Assembly: GCA_035771175.1 (NCBI GenBank) | Contig: CM069601.1 | Span: 3,432,001 to 3,496,000, forward strand | Length of the DNA: 64,000 nt | Direction: 5' to 3' | From: Paratinospora sagittata | Lineage: Eukaryota > Streptophyta > Magnoliopsida > Ranunculales > Menispermaceae | Shown here: in pieces, positions 56,901 through 64,000 of the stretch | Layout of the letters: every line of letters begins with the position of its first letter | Position numbering within the stretch: position 1 is the stretch's first letter | Translations under genes and position numbers: made by a program | Notes under the pieces: generated by a model | Told to the model about the DNA's origin: nothing | Databases searched by the model: none | Seen by the model: the letters and a program-made list of their open reading frames with translations, nothing else

Positions 56901-59416
56901 GTGATTAGGTGAAAAGTCTTCTCACTGTACGGGCTGAGACTGAGACACCAGTCAGTGCTGTTTCAATTCGGAGAATTCCACGGTCTGCCTATTTGATGAA
57001 TTTGCTTTGTCACATTCCTTTCTTTTTATGGACTGACTTACTGAGATATAGAGTGCGCATTCCTTGATCTTTCACAGGGTTCCAGCTGACATGCCTTTGT
57101 ATGATATATTGAATGAATTTCAAAAGGGAAGTAGTCATATGGCAGCAGTGGTGAAGGCCAAGGGGAGAAGCAAGAATGTGCTACCTAGTGGTGGAGAAAA
57201 GCTTGATGAAAGCAAAGTTGATGGAGGCGGCTTAAAATTAACTACTCCTTTGCTCTCCAAGGCAGAAGAAAAGTCAGAAAGCGCTGTCGTCGACATTGAG
57301 AAGGGTCCAAAGCAAGTCAATTTAAATAAACAAATTTCTTTTCAGCAAAATGAGACCGCAACCAATAGATTGCCTCGTTTATCAGAAGATATTGAAGATG
57401 GGGAAGTAATTGGTATCATCACCTTAGAGGACGTATTTGAAGAACTTCTGCAAGTAAGCCTCTGTATTTTTGGTTCATCAGACCCATTTCTCTGGTTTGC
57501 AGAAAGTTTTCATGCCTTTTGATCTTAATGTCCATTTTTATTTTTATTTTATTTGGGGAGAACGGAGGGTATCCAGGCATTGCCTAACTAATCCCTTGGG
57601 CCCCCGGTGGCTTGAGCAGGAGACACTCCTAATGGCCATCCAAGTCCCATGCTTAGTATTAGACCTTCTCCCTGGTGAGTTGGGGATTAGACTTGATCCT
57701 AGAACTTTCGGGGTGTTGGTCCTAGGTACCGCCACCACACCATCTTTGATCTTAATGTTATAGCCAATTACTGCCTATCTGATTGAGTCAAGTTCAGAAA
57801 CTTCATCAAAGTGATGCAAGTCTCCATGACCAAATGGTCTACCACAAGTTAATTACTGAAAATATTTCAACACACATGCACACATGTGAGGTTTAGTTAG
57901 GAAAAGGCTTGATTGAATTGAGTATACATGTGAGGTTTGTCAAAATTTGAGTGTTATATAAATGCACAAGAAACACAAGTACGTTCCTTTTGGTTGACAT
58001 CAGTACAGTCCTGATCAATGACTGACTTTTGTTTGTTACGATACACATCATACCACATCTTAGTGAAATTTATGTGCACTAAACTGTTGAATCATGTGCC
58101 ATGACCATGAACACAGATGTGTGTTGGTGTACTACATGGACAGGTGTCTACTGAGGTAACTTTGAGGAAGTCTAAATGGCCATTATGTCTATGCACATAG
58201 TCTTTGAGTATAACCAAAATAGGGTGAAGAACACTAAATTGTTTCAAAATCTAAATGCATATTCTAATAGCAGATCATTGTTATGTTGACCTTAACTATT
58301 TCTTCTTTTTTGGTATAAACCTTAACTATTTCATGCATATATGGAATGGATTCTGCCAAAAGTCATTAAGAATCATTTATAATAGAAATCATTAGAAGAA
58401 AGGGGCTTGCTTCATGAATGTCATCGTTTAGCCAGTTTACAGGTGAATAAATATATGTTTTAAGTTCTAACATATGGTTGCAATCCTAGACTTTGGAGTG
58501 TCTTGTTACATGGTGAAATCAGTTAGCAGTTTAATCTTTCCTATGATCTATGGAAGAGGCTACTTCAATTTTGGTACACCATCTGCATAGCATGCAGATG
58601 TTTCATATCTTGTGATGCATTCATACTATAAATTATATAACGCCCTTTGCTGTATCAAGTATATTCTCTTTGATGTATTCAAATTTCTAAGCTAATTTTT
58701 CAGTATTTCCTTTAATGCCAGGAGGAGATTGTAGATGAGACGGATGAATTTGTTGATGTGCATAAGAGGTATGATGTGATCTAACAATGTTGCTTTTTCA
58801 AGTTATGGAGATGATGTGGTTATATTAGATAGTATAACATACAATGTGCATTATTCAGGATACGTGTGGCTGCCGCTGCCGCTGCTTCATCTGTTGCACG
58901 AGCCCCATCAGCTCGGAGGTTGATCAGTCAGAAGGGAGCAGTAAGTCACATTATGTGTTTCCCTTGTAACCCACTGTTTAATTGTTTCTGTTAAGAATCC
59001 CACATCTAGCATTTTAAGATTTCCAAGGTTCCATAGCATTAAAATTTGCCACTGGGTGCAAAGAAATACATGAGAATGAGATGACCTCGGAATACAAAAT
59101 TCGCTATTGGGTGTGATGGAAATACATGGGATGACCTTAGAATACGAAATTTGCTACTGGGTGTGCTAGAAATGCATGAGATGACCTTAGAATACGAGGC
59201 TTTGCTACTGGGTGTGATAGAAATACATAAGACGACCTTAGAATACAATAATCTAACTCTGTGCCATATGAAATGAGAAGCTGTTTCCTCTTAGAATTAT
59301 TTTAGAATCTAATGACATATCTTGTTATGTGGCTCTTCTTATGGCTGAAGCTTCTATTCATTTCTCTTCAGGCTGCTGCACAAAAACAAGCAGGGGCAAA
59401 ACCCAAAGAAATCTAG
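50943..59416 (+). CDS. DUF21 (CNNM) transmembrane and CBS-domain protein
   Basis: Thirteen exons with in-frame GT-AG junctions: 50943-51177, 51887-51963, 53445-53528, 53623-53736, 54707-54790, 54911-54982, 56280-56347, 56684-56771, 56909-56982, 57078-57453, 58722-58768, 58859-58940, 59372-59416 (1446 nt, 481 residues plus stop). The DUF21 domain has [65 protein letters not shown] and a cytosolic [26 protein letters not shown] linker. Then a CBS pair: [24 protein letters not shown], and SHMAAVV...[31 protein letters not shown], split by a ~100-residue polar loop in exon 10. The Ala/Lys-rich C-terminus is probably disordered. Bacterial CorC and animal CNNM relatives handle Mg2+; plant transport function is inferred. 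Introns hold two Au SINEs, another SINE, a MITE and a minisatellite. Confidence 0.95.
52401..52553 (-). mobile_element. Au-type SINE
   Basis: Read on the minus strand: GGGCCTTGGTGCATTGGTTG (A-box region), a B-box-like ACATGTTTGAATCTAAAACA, GTAAGGTTGTGTACAT, and TCCCTAGACCTCGCAACAGT with GGGAGCTTCTACACTAGGG. This is the order of the plant Au SINE consensus. In intron 2 of the CBS/DUF21 gene, antisense. Confidence 0.8.
52920..53190. mobile_element. GGGTCGGGT-type MITE fragment in intron 2
   Basis: CCCGACCAACCC near the left and GGTTGGGTCGGGTCAGTCAGG near the right, AT-rich between. Same style as the elements at 13.8 and 37.7 kb, but no clear TAGGGGTG ends. Confidence 0.45.
55911..56090 (+). 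mobile_element. Au-type SINE
   Basis: GGCGGGCCTTGGCAATAACA, B-box region GGTCATAGGTTTGAATTTGA, GTGAGGCTACCTACAT, CCCCAGACCCTGCAATGGTG with GGAGCTTCGTGCACTGGG, ending TATGCCCTTTT. Full-length Au SINE layout in intron 6 of the CBS/DUF21 gene, sense orientation. Confidence 0.85.
57555..57755 (-). mobile_element. tRNA-derived SINE
   Basis: Minus strand: A-box-like GGTGTGGTGGCGGTACC near 57735, B-box-like GGATCAAGTCTAATCC near 57690, body with TGGGACTTGGATGGCCATTA, ending TGCCTGGATACCCTCC. In intron 10 of the CBS/DUF21 gene. A partial relative lies at 38.5 kb. Confidence 0.65.
59038..59250. repeat. ~53-bp minisatellite, four copies
   Basis: Tandem units of the form TTYGCYACTGGGTGTGMTRG, AAATACATGRGATGACCT, YRGAATACGAAA, four copies with divergence, in intron 12 of the CBS/DUF21 gene. 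Confidence 0.85.
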
Positions 59417-59850
59417 CTGAAGAAAAATGTGCCTTCAACAAAATGAGGATTATTGGAGACCCTTCTGGCCTTCTCTAGAGGGGAACAAAAAAAAAAAAAA
59501 AAAAAGCAAGAATTGAATTTGAATCGCAATTTTGGAATACCTACATGGGGTTTTACTTCTCTCCAGTTGAGGTAAATTTACATGAAGAACATGGATATTT
59601 GGTATTGATGTTATTGTGTATTATCATCTTTTTGTTACTTGATTGTCTGTATTATAGACACACAGATAGCCATATTTAATCAACATCTTTTTTCTTCTTC
59701 TTCTTCTTCTTCTTCTTCTGTGTGGTTGGTTTTGCTTCAGGCGTGCCTCGTGTGCTTAATTTTAAATTAATGGCGTAGCATTACATGCATATGCCTTTTC
59801 TTGTTCAATTTTGAAATCTACTAGTCAAAACCACGCGCTTAACATAAAAC

Positions 59851-59885
<35 letters not shown>

Positions 59886-60354
59886 ATATATTAATTTAGG
59901 GAAAGATTAATTTAATTACAAAAAACGTAATTACCTTTTTCTTGTTCAATTTTGAAATCTACTAGTTAGGGAAATATTAATTTAATTATAAAAAATATAA
60001 TTATAAGATAATTATACATTTATGTTTATTGGATTATTTTTACACATTTTGAGATATATATAACATACACATTTAATGAACATAATGTGCAGTTGTATTT
60101 TTTTTTTTTAGTGAAAGTAATATTTTTCATTTATTTATATATATTTATTGTATAATTGGAGGGTATCTAGGCCTTTTTAAATTGCATGTGCCTAGTCTAA
60201 TTATATTATCTATTACCGTCTTAAATTGACACTATATAATATAGTATGACAAGAATTGATGTTGTACTAATACTTTAGATACTTTATGTAAAGAATGCAT
60301 TTTCTAAGGCATCAACAAAAGCAAGTCCCTGTTTGTGATTAGTTTCCTAATTAA
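59417..60354. other. 3' flank of the CBS/DUF21 gene and intergenic DNA
   Basis: Presumed 3' UTR with an A19 tract near 59488. (TTC)n at 59693-59720 and (TA)n at 59855-59881. A short SINE-like end GGAGGGTATCTAGGC sits near 60160. No gene seen. Confidence 0.5.
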
Positions 60355-62283
60355 AAATGGTCCTTACCATTTTCAGGTATTCCCCTTACGGACAATTTGG
60401 GTCGGTATCTTGGTGGCCCCTCCATTCATGGGAGGGTCCGACCTGCTGACTTTCAGTACATCATTGAGAGAGTGACTACTCGATTGGAGGGGTGGAAGAC
60501 AAAATTCTTGTCCTTTGCGGGTAGATTGGTTCTAGTTAAATCGGTGCTTAACTCTATTCCCATGTACATCATGCAGACTATGGTGTTACCAATAGGGGTG
60601 TGTAATACCATTGATAAATTAGTTCGACGTTTTCTATGGGGAGGATCTAATGAGAAGCAGGGCGTCAACCTCATTAAGTGGGAAATCATCATCAAACCTA
60701 CGGAGGACGGTGGTCTTGGCATTAAGAGTATGGCTTTTATGAACTTGACTTTTTTGGCCAAATTGGGATGGAGACTAATTACAGATAAGAATAGCCTTTG
60801 GGCCAGAGTTGTTTCCATGAAGTATCTGCATCGGGAAGCTACTATTGATAGGTTGCAGCCTGAGAATGGGGCTTCCAATGCGTGGAGGGGCATTGTTAAA
60901 GCCTCGCCTATTTTACGTAGCAGAGTGCGGGCTCTAGTTCGTAATGGTAAGGACACCCTTTTTTGGCTTGATACATGGGTAGGTGAGGTGGCCTTAATCA
61001 ATATGAAAATGCGGGATTTGAGTTTGGTGGAGATGTATAGGCCTGTCTCAAGCTATTGGGTGAAGGGTTCAGGGTGGGACTGGAATGCTCTATCAGGTTT
61101 ACTCCCTTTTGAGGTTGAAAATAAACTTGCTGCTGTGCTCTTATGGGATGAGGAGGAGGTTGCAGATGGCATATGTTGGGGAGCTTCTAAGAGTGGCATT
61201 TTAACGGTGACCTCTGCTTATACTATTTCTACTGGAACTCTTATGGGAGACCCTACTTCCCTTTGGAGGATGATTTGGAAGCTTAAAGTTCCTCAAAGAT
61301 GCAAGACTTTTTTGTGGATGGTTGCGCATCGAAAGATCATGTGCAATGCTGAGCGGATGAAAAGGGGTTTCACCATGGCTTCTGACTGTATTGAATGTGT
61401 GGGATGTATCGAGGATGTTGATCATATTTTTCGAAATTGTTCTAGAGCCGTGCAATTATGGAAGCGTCTATTGCAGCCAGTTGAGTATCATCTTCAGAGC
61501 AATTTGGATTTCCAAAGCTGGCTTGCTCATAATCTTGCTGGCGTTAATGATTGTAATGTTGACTATGACTGGGCTTCCTACTTTACAGTTGCCGTGTGGG
61601 CTCTTTGGAAATGGAGGAATGATTTAGCTTTTCGTAATCTTCGTTTTCACTTCGAGTATAGCATGACTTGGCTTAAAGGGAAAGTGGCTGAAATCATTCA
61701 TGCTTTTCGAGCCAAAGTGGCGGTCCATGGTGCTGGACTGATAGAGAGGGTGAAGATGGTAGGCTGGTGTGCTCCCAACCATGGTTGGACTAAGCTTAAT
61801 ACTGATGGATGTCTTAAGAATGCTTCATCGCGAACAGGGGGTGGCGGTCTTCTCCGTGACTATCGTGGTATGTGGTTGAGAGGGTTTGTGGCTAATATTG
61901 GTTCCTGTACTGCAACTGAAGCTGAATTATGGGCTGCTGTTCATGGCCTACGTCTTGCTTGGGAGGAGGGCCATCGTTCTATAGTTTTCGAAACAGATTC
62001 GGCTATGGTGGCTGGTTGGTTAAAAGGCAACAGTATGCCGCAGCTTAGCCTTTCCAACTTGGTAAATGAGTGTAGAAGACTCCTTCAGAGAGATTGGATA
62101 GTTCAAGTTGAGCACATTTACAGAGAAGGTAATCGAGCAGCAGACTATTTGGCTACTGAGGCTTTGAAGTTCAATCGGGGAGCGTGTATCCTGTCTTCCC
62201 CTCCCCGTGGGTTATTCAATATTTTGAGGGAAGATGCATCTGGGGTTACTTGGCCTAGGAAAGTTCGAGATATAGTGTGTTAA
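60355..62283 (+). pseudogene. 5'-truncated L1-like LINE, ORF2 C-terminal part
   Basis: One uninterrupted frame of about 640 codons, open from just after a TAA at 60352-60354. The start (FSGIPLTDNLGRYLGGP) is mid-protein in known plant LINE ORF2, so the element has lost endonuclease and the reverse transcriptase catalytic core. It keeps the thumb-side region (RLEGWKTKFLSFAGRLVLVK, then RRFLWGG), a zf-RVT region (about 61270-61470: KVPQRCKTFLWMVAHRKI, then CIECVGCIEDVDHIFRNC) and RNase H (about 61795-62180: KLNTDGCLK, ATEAELWAA, FETDSAMVA, HIYREGNRAADYLA). The frame has no stop or shift, which implies recent insertion. It cannot move by itself. Confidence 0.9.
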
Positions 62284-62700
62284 TTGTTCTTGCTGGGTGT
62301 TCCCCCTCTTTTCCTTTTCAAAAAAATCATTTAAATGGTTCAAATTATTTATAAGGAATACAGCTATAATTATTTGACTAATTTGAGTGGCCAGTATCTT
62401 TATTATACATGATGACGTAACAAAATTTGTTTCTAATATAAAAGTCATCGATAAATCAATTATAGGGAAAAATAATAATAATAATAATAAATAGCAATTA
62501 GGTAATAATTCTAAAACTTATCTCCAATTAAATTAAAGAGTCCATTACTGTGGAAGAAAAAACAATTTTCTATGCAATTAATTTATGCCAAATGGCAAAT
62601 GTAAAGTTAGTAACTTTAACTCAAGCAATAGTCAAACTCAATATATGATAAAGTCCTTAGTTATATGGTTTCAATTATAGATGGATTCACTTTCTCACTT
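62284..62700. other. LINE 3' flank, AT-rich
   Basis: Contains a short A-rich stretch near 62322 and an (AAT)n run at 62470-62492. No gene seen. Confidence 0.45.
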
Positions 62701-62704
62701 ATTT

Positions 62705-62860
62705 GAAATGACTGACTAAAGTCTGGTAGAGAGACAAAATATAAGTCATGGTTGAAGAATCTCAACTTCGAGTTTAAGTTCGTGTCACACTTATCTGCTC
62801 ACTTTGATGAGGAATGTCTAACAGCTTCTACAGTTCTCGATTTTGAAATAGTCTCACTCT
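62705..62860. repeat. Unassigned dispersed repeat, fourth copy
   Basis: Matches the copies at 40.0-41.0 kb (AAGTCATGGTTGAAGAA, TCTCAACTTCGAG, CACTTATCTGCTCACTTT, TTCTCGATTTTGAAATAGTC). Confidence 0.65.
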
Positions 62861-64000
62861 TGCGAAAGGATTTGCGAGGACACAAGGGTTATAGACCAAA
62901 AAAATATGACTAAATTTATGATTATATCTTTTTTGTTATTTCTATTTATGTTATTTTAAGTATTCCTCTTCACCTACTATTACCATTAAAAATCCATATA
63001 CTATTTTTAAAACTGGTATATTTAAGATTAATATGGGCAATTACACATTAAACACCAAGTCCAACTTTTTCAAAAAACTTGAAATTAGGTTAAACTAAAT
63101 TACAAAAATACTACCTCTCTTATCATTTCATAATACACGGTTAATTCATTTGAAAGTTGCAATGATCATTTGATTCAATGAATGATGATTACTAATGAAG
63201 AGTAATTGAGGATCTATACATCAAGATGTCTTTGGGTAGGTATAGTAACATCATCCTAAATTCGTGCGTATACTTGTTCTTGGATTTTTCTCTCTTAAAT
63301 TCATTCTTGCCTATCATCCACACAAGAAGCTTTTAATTTAGATAAAATAAATAAGATTAATCACAAGCATTTCACAATTATTCTCATATATAGACTTTAA
63401 AATATAATTGAATGGATTCAATGCATATATATATATATATATATATATTAATGACCTCAAATATCATAAATGATTTATGCATGAAATGTTGGTAAAAACA
63501 CTCACCCTCCAATATCACAGATTCAATAAAGAAAAGAACAATAGAGACCAACATCCACAATTCAAAGATATACGTGAAAAAATTCTAAAATAAAATAAAA
63601 AAACAACGGGCAAAAACAATCCACTATCAATATAATAAGTAACCTAAAAGAATTAAACACCTCAAGTACTTCTACACCAGATAGTACACAGATCTGAGAC
63701 TTTGGTAAAGAAGAATAGCAGAAAGAAAATACTCAAGAGAAAATTAGAACTCTAACTGCGTCACTCGCATAAATTCTAAACTCTACATTTTTTTTACAAA
63801 ACTTTCAAGTATCAAGCTTCACCATTTTCTAGATCTCACTCACTAGTTGGATAATCAATAAACAATGAAAGACCTCTTATATATAGACTTTCTAGCTATA
63901 ATAGTTAGAAATCGTGACCCACAAGAATTTTTTATTTTACACTAACTTGGTTTCTTTATTCAAATATAATTAGATCATAAAACACTAATCTATATTTTAA
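62861..64000. other. AT-rich intergenic DNA to the window end
   Basis: No gene recognised. (TA)n at 63425-63449. Confidence 0.5.

Noticed and set aside
60453..61001. Minus-strand frame of 182 codons
   Set aside because: Antisense of the LINE ORF2 fragment.

Overview
This window is nuclear DNA from a flowering plant, most likely a eudicot; the species cannot be named from the sequence. The evidence is AT-rich intergenic DNA full of (TA)n and (AT)n tracts, spliceosomal genes with GT-AG introns, plant-type genes (adenylate isopentenyltransferase, a CBS/DUF21 protein, a secreted eight-cysteine protein) and typical plant repeats: Au-type and other tRNA-derived SINEs, L1-like and RTE-like LINE remnants, copia and gypsy remnants, and GGGTCGGGT-rich MITEs.

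Six host protein-coding genes are supported. (1) A PhzC/PhzF-family isomerase-like protein, minus strand, six exons, 9194-13622. (2) A conserved plant protein of unknown function, minus, single exon, 24709-25179. (3) A VTT/DedA (SNARE-associated Golgi) membrane protein, minus, nine exons, 27213-35075. (4) A cytokinin-synthesis adenylate isopentenyltransferase, plus, intronless, 44949-46127. (5) A secreted eight-cysteine (LTP/bifunctional-inhibitor-like) protein with a His-rich insert, minus, 48522-49043. (6) A DUF21/CBS (CNNM-like) membrane protein, plus, thirteen exons, 50943-59416. I rebuilt the three spliced genes exon by exon. Every junction keeps frame, and the predicted lengths (301, 291 and 481 residues) suit the families. 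The six genes do not form a functional pathway. From memory, PhzF, VTT and CBS/DUF21 genes also lie near one another on Arabidopsis chromosome 1, which would make this an ancestral collinear block.

The rest is mostly transposon-derived. 1-9 kb: a decayed LINE, then a copia remnant (2101-5191) split by a 2-kb solo LTR with a 5-bp target duplication. 13.8-15.6 kb: a GGGTCGGGT-type MITE interrupted by a 1.3-kb foldback element with ~157-bp inverted arms, four copies of a tRNA-like Pol III promoter core, and a near-perfect 158-bp spacerless palindrome. 15.8-17.9 kb: a GC-richer gypsy remnant. 18-23.8 kb: an AT-rich decayed copia-type element, hairpin-rich DNA and a second MITE that carries a truncated copy of the foldback core. 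35.7-44.9 kb: (TA)n-rich MITEs, a probable solo LTR, an unassigned dispersed repeat and SINEs. 60.3-62.3 kb: a 5'-truncated LINE whose reading frame is still open over about 640 codons.

The best candidates for an undescribed system are the foldback element with a Pol III-like core, the secreted eight-cysteine protein with the His-rich insert, and the PhzF protein with Gln at the position of the catalytic Glu.
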